From assembly GCA_023459495.1 (NCBI GenBank), contig JAEWTL010000040.1:1-12694 (forward strand): DNA of 12,694 nucleotides, given 5' to 3'. Made by a program: the position numbers and the translations under genes. The notes beneath the pieces were generated by a model. That model had not been told where the DNA came from. It ran no database searches and worked only from the letters and a program-made list of their open reading frames with translations. Shown piece after piece: positions 1-6,561 of this stretch (its first letter is position 1; the number at the start of each line of letters is the position of its first letter). The stretch is from Bacillota bacterium. GTDB taxonomy: Bacteria > Bacillota > Clostridia > Christensenellales > SZUA-584.

Positions 1-584
1 ACAGACAGGTGTCAGAGTTCCCGCGTAAGTGCGTATTTTTTGGAACAACCAACAACCATAACTTTCTGCAGGACCCAACAGGAAATAGAAGATTTTGGCC
101 TGTAGATGTTGATCCGGAAAAGAGGAAATTAAACCATTGGGACAGTCTGGACGATTTTGAGATAAACCAGATATGGGCTGAGGCTTTAAGCCTATACAAG
201 GCGGGGGAATCCTTGGAACTTGATAAGGATACAGCTAAAGAAGCTGAGCGCATGCAAGGCATACACACTGAGGTTGACCCCAGGGAAGGGCTTATACAAA
301 AGTACCTTGATACTAAATTGCCAGACGACTGGGACGATAAAGATGTATGGGAACGCCGGAATTATCTTCTTGAGGAGCCTACAGGAAACATTGTAAGAAC
401 AAGGGTATGCGCTGCTGAGATATGGGCCGAGGCTTTGGGGCTTGACCCTGCCAAGTTTGGAGCGTGGGAGGCCAGACCTATTTATGACATTCTACGGAAA
501 ATGCCAGGGTGGAAAGAGCGGAAAGGCAGGGTGACTTTTAAGATTTATGGTAAACAAACTGCTTATGAAAAACAAGGACAGTAA
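1..584 (+). CDS. VapE/VirE-family phage primase-helicase, C-terminal part (5' truncated by window)
   Basis: The reading frame is open from the window edge (first full codon at 3), so only about the last 193 residues are present. The segment FFGTTN, followed by DPTGNRRFWPV, is the signature of the virulence-associated E / P4-type helicase core: GTTN acts as sensor I and the RR of GNRRFW as probable arginine finger of an AAA+/SF3-like ATPase. The Walker A and B motifs and any primase domain must lie upstream. The last ~70 residues (VRTRVCAAEIWAEAL...IYDILRKMPGW) look like the small C-terminal winged-helix region usual in this family. VapE proteins act in phage DNA replication initiation. The stop codon overlaps the first GGACAG repeat of the array that follows, which fits a replication protein beside its target. 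An ATG/GTG at position 9 is internal and not the real start. Confidence 0.88.
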   Translation, partial: RQVSEFPRKCVFFGTTNNHNFLQDPTGNRRFWPVDVDPEKRKLNHWDSLDDFEINQIWAEALSLYKAGESLELDKDTAKEAERMQGIHTEVDPREGLIQKYLDTKLPDDWDDKDVWERRNYLLEEPTGNIVRTRVCAAEIWAEALGLDPAKFGAWEARPIYDILRKMPGWKERKGRVTFKIYGKQTAYEKQGQ

Positions 585-741
585 TGAGGACAGATACCCC
601 CTAAAACGGGGACAGATAGGACAGTAAAAAAATGGGAGTGAGGACAGATGGGACAGTAACAAGACAGTAAAAATTTAAAATGCTGTCTCACTAAAACCCA
701 ATAAAATAAGGTACTACAAGATATAAGGACAGTAAGGACAG
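576..741 (+). repeat. GGACAG repeat array (iteron-like), candidate replication origin or operator
   Basis: Exact GGACAG occurs at 576, 588, 610, 619, 642, 651, 727 and 736, with a variant AGACAG at 662 and an inverted copy CTGTCT at 683-688. Three pairs (610/619, 642/651, 727/736) are exactly 9 bp apart and the second member is always followed by TAA, giving a doublet of roughly GGACAGATRGGACAGTAA. The first pair is 12 bp apart. The first copy lies inside the end of the vapE-like gene; the rest are non-coding. The array is followed by an AT-rich tract. Known phage origins often combine iterons, an AT-rich element and an adjacent initiator gene, so an origin is the leading idea; a regulator-binding array is the alternative. 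Confidence 0.6.
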
Positions 742-750
742 TAAAAACCC

Positions 751-783
751 TTGGATAGATATATATATTAATTATGTATATAG
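751..783. other. AT-rich tract, possible DNA unwinding element and promoter region
   Basis: This stretch is almost pure A/T, mainly alternating TA, and lies directly between the GGACAG array and the nuclease gene. It could serve as an easily melted element of an origin. It also holds a weak sigma-A-like pair, TTGGAT at 751-756 and TATGTA at 773-778 (16-bp spacer), which could drive the nuclease-helicase genes. Neither role can be decided from sequence alone. Confidence 0.35.
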
Positions 784-807
784 AGGGAGAGAGGGTATAT
801 AACCTAA

Positions 808-832
808 ACGCGTATTTGGCGTGTATACGCGT
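808..832. promoter_or_regulatory. 8-bp perfect inverted repeat upstream of the nuclease gene
   Basis: ACGCGTAT at 808-815 and ATACGCGT at 825-832 are perfect reverse complements separated by 9 bases. The spacing between arm centres is 17 bp, compatible with a dimeric operator; as RNA it would make a short hairpin 40 bases before the VRR-NUC start. It is much more GC-rich than the surrounding AT-rich DNA. There is no U tract, so it is not a terminator. Confidence 0.4.
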
Positions 833-872
833 GAAAGTGTCTTTTGTGTCCAAATCGAAAGAGGGTATAAAA

Positions 873-1139
873 ATGCTTGAATCAAGAGTCGAGAATAAAT
901 TAAAAAAATCGGTGGAGGCCAAAGGCGGTAAATGCTTAAAATTTGTATCTCCCGGTATGCGCGGGGTACCAGACCGAATCTGCTTATACCCTGGCGGGAA
1001 GATAATTTTTGTGGAAACCAAGGCACCAGACGGTAAACCGGAGCCATTGCAATTGAAAAGGCATAAGGAGTTAAGAGCATTAGGATTTGATGTAAGGGTT
1101 GTAAACACCTTGAAGGAAGCAAGAGGGGTGGCGCCATGA
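873..1139 (+). CDS. VRR-NUC domain nuclease, small phage type
   Basis: An 88-residue protein made of little more than one PD-(D/E)xK nuclease domain of the VRR-NUC family. Visible motif residues are E7 (helix ESRVENKL), G31-V-P-D34 (the GxPD metal-binding turn), E48-T-K50 (the ExK motif after strand IIFV) and Q60. The family cuts structured or branched DNA in replication and repair; stand-alone copies of this size are common in phages. The frame stays open back to an ATG at 774, but the ATG at 873 is preferred because GAGGG lies at 861-865, 7 bases upstream, and the domain begins there; no ribosome binding site precedes 774. The stop overlaps the helicase start by ATGA, so the two are translationally coupled and probably work together. 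Confidence 0.85.
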   Translation: MLESRVENKLKKSVEAKGGKCLKFVSPGMRGVPDRICLYPGGKIIFVETKAPDGKPEPLQLKRHKELRALGFDVRVVNTLKEARGVAP

Positions 1140-2509
1140 GGTACATTCCTCACAAATATCAGGAATACGCGAAAGAGAGAATTATAGATACTCCCGCAAT
1201 TGGGCTTTTTCTTGAAATGGGTTTAGGTAAAACGGTAATCACTTTAACCGCGATTGATGAACTCCTGTATGACAGATTTGATGCAATAAAGGTTTTAATT
1301 ATAGCACCATTAAGGGTAGCAGAAGATACTTGGAGCCGGGAGAGTCAGAAATGGGACCACTTAAAGCACCTGCGGATATCAAAGATTCTGGGAGACCGGA
1401 AACAGAGGGAAAAAGCCTTAAAGGTTGATGCGGACCTATACATAATCAACCGAGAAAACGTTCCCTGGCTGGTGAGCATGACCGGAAATGACTGGCCGTT
1501 TGATACCGTGGTGATTGATGAGCTTTCAAGTTTCAAATCTCCATCAGCACAGCGTTTTAAAGCATTAAGGCGTAACCGACCACTGATGAAAAGGGTAATA
1601 GGCCTTACTGGTACTCCAGCACCTAATGGATTATTGGACCTCTGGAGTCAAATATATCTGCTTGACCAGGGAGAACGTCTTGGAAAAACAATAACCGGAT
1701 ATAGTGAACGGTATTTTACAGCAGGAGCCAGATCAGGATATGTAGTCTATGATTGGAAGCAGAAAAAGGAATCCGAAGAAGCCGTATTCGATAAGATTTC
1801 TGATATCTGTGTCAGCATGAAGTCAGAGGATTGGCTAGAGCTGCCGGAGAAAATCGATAGAGTAATACCAGTTAAGCTTGATGAATCAGCAAAAGCAAAG
1901 TATAGAAAGCTGGAAAGGGATCTACTTTTACCCCTGGTGGATGGAGATATAGTGGCTAATACAGCAGCGGTGCTGTCAAATAAGTTACTGCAAATGGCGA
2001 ATGGGGCTGTGTATAACGAAAATCAGGGTATACAGGAAATTCATGATTCCAAACTTGATGCCTTGGAGGATATTCTTGAAGCAGCAAACGGGCATCCGGT
2101 ACTATTGTTTTACACATACAAGCATGACCTATTACGCATACAAAAACGGTTTCCGCAGATTAAGACTCTACGAAAAGGCAGTGAAGGGGTAAAGGATATA
2201 GCAGATTGGAACTCAGGAAAGATTGAATTACTTGGAGTACATCCTGCATCCGCAGGGCATGGGCTGAATCTACAGGACGGCGGTAACATCATTGTCTGGT
2301 TCGGGCTTACGTGGAGCCTGGAGTTATACTTACAAGCCATAGCGCGTTTATATAGACAGGGGCAGTTAAAGCATGTAATGAACTATCATTTAGTTTCAGA
2401 AGGCACAATTGATGTAGATGTGATGACGGCTTTAGAAAATAAAGCGGCAGGGCAGGATGCTTTGATGGAGGCAGTTAAGGCCAGGATTGAGAAAGTGAGG
2501 GATGAATAA
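1136..2509 (+). CDS. SNF2-type DEAD/DEAH-box helicase (phage)
   Basis: A 457-residue superfamily 2 ATPase of the Swi2/Snf2 group. Motif I is G29-L-G-K-T33, motif II is D128-E-L-S131 in place of DEAH, motif III is L157-T-G-T-P161, motif V lies around H369-PASAGHGLNLQ, and motif VI is Q400-x3-R404-x2-R407-Q-G409. The Q9 upstream (HKYQ) is the likely Q motif. The protein has both RecA-like lobes and almost no extra domains, as is usual for phage versions. Such helicases translocate on double-stranded DNA and are regularly paired with a VRR-NUC nuclease in Firmicutes phages; here the genes overlap by 4 bases. The role in replication or recombination is inferred. The stop shares one base with the next ATG (TAATG). 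Confidence 0.9.
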   Translation: MRYIPHKYQEYAKERIIDTPAIGLFLEMGLGKTVITLTAIDELLYDRFDAIKVLIIAPLRVAEDTWSRESQKWDHLKHLRISKILGDRKQREKALKVDADLYIINRENVPWLVSMTGNDWPFDTVVIDELSSFKSPSAQRFKALRRNRPLMKRVIGLTGTPAPNGLLDLWSQIYLLDQGERLGKTITGYSERYFTAGARSGYVVYDWKQKKESEEAVFDKISDICVSMKSEDWLELPEKIDRVIPVKLDESAKAKYRKLERDLLLPLVDGDIVANTAAVLSNKLLQMANGAVYNENQGIQEIHDSKLDALEDILEAANGHPVLLFYTYKHDLLRIQKRFPQIKTLRKGSEGVKDIADWNSGKIELLGVHPASAGHGLNLQDGGNIIVWFGLTWSLELYLQAIARLYRQGQLKHVMNYHLVSEGTIDVDVMTALENKAAGQDALMEAVKARIEKVRDE

Positions 2510-2688
2510 TGCCAGATGAACAACAGATGCAGGAATGGAAAGAAAAAATTGAAGGGTACAAAAAGACCTATTCAGGAATATATGGAAAGCAGCCTTCGGA
2601 AAAGCTTATAGCATCATTCTGCAAGATATATAAAATTCCTTGGCCATTGTCTGAGCTGAGTGAGGTTGGTATGGATTTCTTGGATTGA
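2509..2688 (+). CDS. Small hypothetical phage protein (59 aa)
   Basis: An open frame from ATG 2509 to TGA 2686-2688 encodes 59 residues. Its start shares one base with the helicase stop, and its end precedes the next ribosome binding site, so it fills the gap exactly and is very likely real. The start can be served by the GAGGGATG stretch at the end of the helicase gene. The protein begins with a charged helix rich in Q, E and K, and its centre (EKLIASFCKIYKIPWPLSEL) looks like a compact helical unit. No signal peptide, membrane segment or known motif is seen. Function is unknown; by position it belongs to the replication/regulation group. Confidence 0.7.
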   Translation: MPDEQQMQEWKEKIEGYKKTYSGIYGKQPSEKLIASFCKIYKIPWPLSELSEVGMDFLD

Positions 2689-2702
2689 TAGGGGTGAGTC
2701 GA

Positions 2703-3137
2703 ATGAGAAAAGATCATATCCGTGATTATGCAACAGAGGCTTTCAGGTTTTATGCAAAATCAGGAGGGAAAGATAAGTATATAAAATACCTTATGGATGA
2801 CATAAGCAGGAATAAAGGATCTGGAGTTTGTAATCCGACAGAGGCAGCATTAGTGAGTAAAGAGAAAATAATAGAATCAAGAGCCGCTGAGTTTGCAGAT
2901 ATAGCTGCGGTAGACAAAGTTATGGTGATATTGGATAACTCTCATCAAGGGTATTACATCAAGAAAGCTATTGAGTATGTATATTTCAAAGATTGTGATG
3001 AGGATATAGCGAAGGGGGAAATAAGCAACAGGATTCATTATTGTGAGATACATATCCCAGCAAGCGAAAGGCAGATATATTACTGGCTTAAGAAGGCAAG
3101 AACATTATTTGCGGAAGAAAGAGGCTTGCGGTTTTAA
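2703..3137 (+). CDS. Probable ArpU/RinA-like late transcription regulator
   Basis: A 144-residue protein whose last ~30 residues (IPASERQIYYWLKKARTLFAEE) resemble the helix-turn-helix of sigma-70 region 4-like phage regulators of the ArpU/RinA/LtrA type, in which an SER-x-x-Y/F-Y-x-x-x-KA helix reads DNA. The N-terminal half is a mixed charged helical region with no recognised motif. Start choice: ATG 2703 has AGGGGTGA at 2690-2697 five bases upstream; the frame is open to a TTG at 2685, which would overlap the previous gene and has no good site. These regulators normally sit just before the small terminase gene and activate the late promoter next to it, and that is the arrangement here. The family call rests on position and the C-terminal helix, so it is moderate. 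Confidence 0.55.
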   Translation: MRKDHIRDYATEAFRFYAKSGGKDKYIKYLMDDISRNKGSGVCNPTEAALVSKEKIIESRAAEFADIAAVDKVMVILDNSHQGYYIKKAIEYVYFKDCDEDIAKGEISNRIHYCEIHIPASERQIYYWLKKARTLFAEERGLRF

Positions 3138-3142
3138 AAAAG

Positions 3143-3176
3143 TTTGCAGTAGTAGGGGCTAATTTCATGATATGAT
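3143..3176 (+). promoter_or_regulatory. Candidate late promoter upstream of packaging genes
   Basis: TTTGCAG at 3143-3149 and TATGAT at 3171-3176 lie in the gap after the candidate late regulator. TATGAT is close to a sigma-A -10 box, but the spacer from TTGCAG is 21 bases, too long for an unaided promoter; a second reading uses CATGAT (3166-3171) with 16 bases. A promoter with a good -10 and poor -35 is what an ArpU/RinA-type activator would be expected to need. Assignment is by pattern and position. Confidence 0.4.
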
Positions 3177-3219
3177 GTGTACAGTTGAAAATTTAATAGA
3201 GATGTCCAGAGGGGCCAAA

Positions 3220-3256
3220 AAAAGTAGTTACCATTTCCGCCGGTAGCTGCTTTTTT
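3220..3256 (+). terminator. Terminator-like hairpin in the late leader, possible attenuator
   Basis: AGTAGTTACC (3223-3232) pairs with GGTAGCTGCT (3242-3251) as a 10-bp stem with two G-U pairs and a 9-base loop. A run of A on the left and six T (3251-3256) on the right make it a typical intrinsic terminator. It sits between the candidate late promoter and the first late gene, so read-through must be possible. TTACCATTT (3228-3236), which overlaps the left arm, is also a perfect 9-base complement of AAATGGTAA (3264-3272), next to the ribosome binding site of the mini-protein gene. The two pairings exclude each other. Confidence 0.6.
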
Positions 3257-3286
3257 ATTTCACAAATGGTAAAGGAGGTGTGTCCT

Positions 3287-3385
3287 ATGGGCTATAAAGT
3301 AAAATGTGCTTTATGCGTATGGGGCACATTTCGTGAAGGTAAATGGGTTTGCTTGTTTCCAAAGTGTGTTAAAGGAAGATTATGA
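3287..3385 (+). CDS. Four-cysteine mini-protein (32 aa), zinc-ribbon-like
   Basis: ATG 3287 to TGA 3383-3385 encodes 32 residues. The start has an excellent ribosome binding site, AAAGGAGGTG at 3271-3280, the strongest in this part of the window, which argues that the small frame is translated. Cysteines at 7, 10, 22 and 27 give C-x2-C-x11-C-x4-C, with K/R residues around them, so a small zinc-binding knuckle is plausible. It lies 16 bases before the small terminase gene and behind the candidate late promoter, so it is the first gene of the late transcript. The function is unknown; nucleic-acid binding during packaging or late regulation is a guess from size and charge. Confidence 0.65.
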   Translation: MGYKVKCALCVWGTFREGKWVCLFPKCVKGRL

Positions 3386-3401
3386 AAGGATGTGAGCCTG
3401 A

Positions 3402-3911
3402 ATGGCTAAATTGACAGCTAAACAAGAAATGTTTGTACAAGAATATCTGATAGATTTAAACGCTACTCAGGCTGCTATAAGAGCAGGATACAGTACCGCA
3501 ACTGCAAAAGATATTGGTTGTGAAAACTTAGCGAAACCCAACATTCGCGCACGTATAGACGAGGCTCTGGCAGAGCGCTCAAAACGAACAGGTGTAAACC
3601 AGGACCGAGTTATCAGGGAGCTGGCTCGCATAGCATTTGTTAATGCAGAAAATGTAATTAACCCTAATGAGGCAACAGTAAAGGCTGATGCTTCAGAAGA
3701 TGATACTGCTGCAATAGCTTCTGTAAAAGTTAAAACAGTATCAGGTGATGAATTCGACAGTACAGAACGTGAAATTAAGTTTGCGGATAAATTAAAAGCC
3801 TTGGAGCTTCTTGGCAAGCACCTGGGAATGTTCAAGGACAATATAAACCTAACTGGTGATGTTGGGGTGGTGATTATGAATGATATCCCAAAACCAAAAG
3901 GCACAGGTTAA
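3402..3911 (+). CDS. terS: Terminase small subunit
   Basis: A 169-residue protein of the Terminase_2 family (SPP1 gp1 type). The N-terminal LTAKQEMFVQEYLIDLNATQ segment followed by AAIRAGYS and a helix RARIDEAL (about residues 4-60) is the typical DNA-recognition helix-turn-helix module. The middle is the oligomerisation part, and KALELLGKHLGMF (about 142-154) is the conserved C-terminal helix that precedes the segment contacting the large subunit. The protein binds the phage pac/cos site and starts packaging. AAAGGA at 3385-3390 is the likely ribosome binding site, with an 11-base spacer. The gene overlaps the large subunit gene by 32 bases. Confidence 0.92.
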   Translation: MAKLTAKQEMFVQEYLIDLNATQAAIRAGYSTATAKDIGCENLAKPNIRARIDEALAERSKRTGVNQDRVIRELARIAFVNAENVINPNEATVKADASEDDTAAIASVKVKTVSGDEFDSTEREIKFADKLKALELLGKHLGMFKDNINLTGDVGVVIMNDIPKPKGTG

Positions 3912-5163
3912 TTTAACCGATGTAATCGCGCCATCTTTTTATGATTTGCACTGGGATATCATCGAAGGTAGACATACATATTATAAACTTTCAGGAGGAC
4001 GTGGTTCTACAAAATCGTCTTTTATAAGCGCTGAGATAATACTAGGGATGATGGAAGACGGAAACGCCGGTAGAATGACAAATGCTGTAGCATTTAGAAG
4101 GTATAAGGATAATCTGCACGACAGTGTTTATGAACAATTAATATGGGCGATTGACAAGCTAGGGGTTCCTCATTTGTGGAAAGCGACGCTCTCGCCTCTA
4201 CGTCTCACATACATACCTACCGGGCAGGTTATATTATTTCGTGGTGCAGATAAAGTCAAAAAGTCCAAATCAATAAAAGTATCAAAAGGTTATATTAAAT
4301 ATCTTTGGTTTGAAGAACTTGACGAATTTGAAGGTTCGGAAAAAATCAGAAGTATTCAACAGTCAGTAATTAGAGGCGGTGAGAGATTCACCGTCTTTTA
4401 TTCATATAATCCTCCTAAAAGTCAGAGGAATTGGGTAAATGACCCTATTGAGTGGAAACGCCCAGATACATTGCAAAATCATAGCACATATTTGACGGTT
4501 CTGCCTTCCTGGCTTGGTGAACAGTTTATAATTGATGCTGAGCACTTGAAAATTACAAAACCTGAAGCGTATAAACATGAGTATCTTGGTGAAGTGACAG
4601 GCACAGGTGCTGAAGTATTTACAAATCTTACAAATAGAGAAATCACTGATGAGGAAATTAAATCCTTTGACCGGATCCGCAGAGGTATTGACTGGGGCTA
4701 TGCTTCAGATCCATTTCACTATGGTGTTTGTCACTATGATAAAACCCGTAAACGGTTGTATATATTCTACGAAATACATTTGGTACGATTGAGTAACCGT
4801 AAAGCTGCAGCTATGGTAAAGATTGAGAACATAAAAAATAATGAAGTTATTGCAGATAGTGCTGAACCAAAAAGCATAGCGGATTTTAAAGAAGAAGGGG
4901 TTCGTGTTAAAGGGGCAAAAAAAGGCCCCGACAGTGTGGACTATGGTGTGAAATGGCTTTCTGATGAATTAGAGGAAATCATTATTGATGCAGAACGTTG
5001 TCCTAATACTTGGAGAGAGTTTTATGGATACGAACTTGATCGAGATGCAAACGGTAACCTTAAAGCGGATTATCCTGATAAAGATAACCACAGTATTGAT
5101 GCGATAAGGTACGCTTGTGAAGATGATATGAAAAAGCATAATGGCGTATCAATTTTAAAATAA
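3880..5163 (+). CDS. terL: Terminase large subunit, PBSX/SPP1 type
   Basis: A 427-residue packaging motor with both usual domains. ATPase: Walker A G39-G-R-G-S-T-K-S-S47 and Walker B YLWFEELDE at 141-149, with E146 a likely catalytic glutamate. Nuclease: D271 in RGIDWGYASDP, D326 in VIADSAEP and D407 in HSIDAIRY are the three RNase H-like metal ligands. Length and motif spacing match Terminase_3 proteins of PBSX and SPP1. It uses ATP to push DNA through the portal into the prohead and cuts the concatemer. The start ATG lies inside the end of terS, with GGGGTGG at 3864-3870 as ribosome binding site, so translation is coupled. No motif is missing. Confidence 0.95.
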   Translation: MISQNQKAQVNLTDVIAPSFYDLHWDIIEGRHTYYKLSGGRGSTKSSFISAEIILGMMEDGNAGRMTNAVAFRRYKDNLHDSVYEQLIWAIDKLGVPHLWKATLSPLRLTYIPTGQVILFRGADKVKKSKSIKVSKGYIKYLWFEELDEFEGSEKIRSIQQSVIRGGERFTVFYSYNPPKSQRNWVNDPIEWKRPDTLQNHSTYLTVLPSWLGEQFIIDAEHLKITKPEAYKHEYLGEVTGTGAEVFTNLTNREITDEEIKSFDRIRRGIDWGYASDPFHYGVCHYDKTRKRLYIFYEIHLVRLSNRKAAAMVKIENIKNNEVIADSAEPKSIADFKEEGVRVKGAKKGPDSVDYGVKWLSDELEEIIIDAERCPNTWREFYGYELDRDANGNLKADYPDKDNHSIDAIRYACEDDMKKHNGVSILK

Positions 5164-5178
5164 AGGCAGGTGAGAGAC

Positions 5179-6561
5179 ATGGATTTAGAGATAATGAAAA
5201 AGGTAATTAAGAGATACACAACCGGTCATGCAAGCTTTACTACAGAGGCCTTAACAGCTGAAAGATACTACAAAGATAAGAATGACATTTTATTTTATGA
5301 CAAACCAAAAGAGGATGAGACTGAAAGCCCTCTCCGCAATGCGGATAACCGTATCCCCCGTAATTTTCACGGATTATTGGTTAACCAGAAAGCGGCATAC
5401 ATGTTCACTGCACCGCCTTTGTTTGACATCGGCAGCCAGGAGGCAAATAAAAGGATTACGGATGTTCTTGGGGATAGATATGCCAAGACTACAAAGGATC
5501 TGTGTATAAACGCTTCTAATTGTTCCGTGGCTTGGCTGCATTATTGGGTTAATACCGATAAGCAGTTTGAATATGGTGTGGTTGACTCCAAACAGATCAT
5601 ACCGGTATGGACCTCTGACCTTAATAAAAAGCTTAGTGGTGTCTTAAGGGTATATGATCAGCTGGATGATGCAAATGGGGAGATGTACACCATATATCAA
5701 TATTGGAATGATAAGCAGTGCCAGGCATTCCGCAAAAAGTCATCGGACACTCTGGATGAAGGTTTGCAGTCGTATGATATGTTCTGTAATTTTGTAGACG
5801 ATATTCAAACTATGTCAGATGTGTTTACGCATGAATATGGCCAGGTACCCTTCATTCCGTTCTTTAATAATAATATAACTACTAGTGACCTGGTTAACAT
5901 TAAGGATCTGATTGATGTATATGATAAGGTATTCTCCGGATTTGTAAATGACCTGGAAGATATTCAGGAGATCATTTTTGTATTATCCGGATATGGAGGC
6001 ACAAGTCTTGCTGAGTTTCTGCAAGACCTTAAAAAGTATAAGACGGTAAAACTGGATGAGCAGGAAGAAAAGCCTGGATTAAGCACTCTTACCATTGATA
6101 TCCCGGTGGAGGCAAGAGAAAAGCTGCTGGATATAACCCGGAAGGCAATCTTTGAGCAGGGCCAGGGGGTGGATCCGCAGCCGGAGGTATTTGGAAACGC
6201 TTCTGGAGTAGCGCTAAAGTATTTGTATTCATTATTGGAGCTTAAAGCTGGCTTAATGGAAACAGAATTTAAGCTGGCCTTTGGAGAGTTTATCCGGGCC
6301 ATATGCCAGTATTTAAAAATTGAGTGTAAATCTATCATACAGACATGGACCAGAACAGCCATAACCAATGACACGGAGCTTGCGACCATAGCTTCTAGCA
6401 GCAAAGGAGTTGTTTCTGACAAGACTATCCTGAAAAATCATCCCTGGGTGGAAGATGCAGATCAGGAGGAAAAGCAGATTAAGAAGGAACAGGAAGAATC
6501 AGACAAAGCCGCGAAAGAAAGAGAACCTCCCATGTTTGATAGCCAGGAAGGTGATGACTGA
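5179..6561 (+). CDS. Portal protein, SPP1 gp6-like
   Basis: A 460-residue portal protein. RNADNRIPRNFHGLLVNQKAAYMFTAPP (from about residue 50) is the classic beginning of the SPP1_Gp6-like family, and YGQVPFIPFFNN, GQGVDPQPEVFGNASGVALKYLY and the acidic, Q/K/E-rich C terminus are also typical. It forms the dodecameric ring at one head vertex through which DNA enters and leaves and to which the connector binds. ATG 5179 is preferred to the GTG at 5170, because CAGGTGAG at 5167-5174 sits just upstream of 5179 and would itself contain the GTG. The stop shares a base with the next start (TGATG), coupling it to the minor head gene. Confidence 0.93.
   Translation: MDLEIMKKVIKRYTTGHASFTTEALTAERYYKDKNDILFYDKPKEDETESPLRNADNRIPRNFHGLLVNQKAAYMFTAPPLFDIGSQEANKRITDVLGDRYAKTTKDLCINASNCSVAWLHYWVNTDKQFEYGVVDSKQIIPVWTSDLNKKLSGVLRVYDQLDDANGEMYTIYQYWNDKQCQAFRKKSSDTLDEGLQSYDMFCNFVDDIQTMSDVFTHEYGQVPFIPFFNNNITTSDLVNIKDLIDVYDKVFSGFVNDLEDIQEIIFVLSGYGGTSLAEFLQDLKKYKTVKLDEQEEKPGLSTLTIDIPVEAREKLLDITRKAIFEQGQGVDPQPEVFGNASGVALKYLYSLLELKAGLMETEFKLAFGEFIRAICQYLKIECKSIIQTWTRTAITNDTELATIASSSKGVVSDKTILKNHPWVEDADQEEKQIKKEQEESDKAAKEREPPMFDSQEGDD

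Noticed and set aside
597..611. CCCC/GGGG hairpin as a terminator of the vapE-like gene
   Set aside because: The stem has only four pairs and no T run follows; it lies in the repeat array and is probably chance.
576..741. CRISPR array
   Set aside because: The repeats are only 6-9 bases with spacing of 9-65 bases and no unique spacers of even length, so this is an iteron-like array and not CRISPR.
774..872. N-terminal extension of the VRR-NUC protein from ATG 774
   Set aside because: There is no ribosome binding site before 774, the region holds an inverted repeat, and ATG 873 has GAGGG at the right distance and starts the domain.
563..1153. Long open frame on the - strand (196 codons)
   Set aside because: It runs antisense over the GGACAG array and the VRR-NUC gene; its repeated T-V-L pattern is only the array read backwards, and the + strand nuclease has clear catalytic motifs.
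3467..3904. 145-codon frame on the - strand
   Set aside because: It is fully antisense to the small terminase gene, which has a clear family match; no ribosome binding site or family signature is seen.
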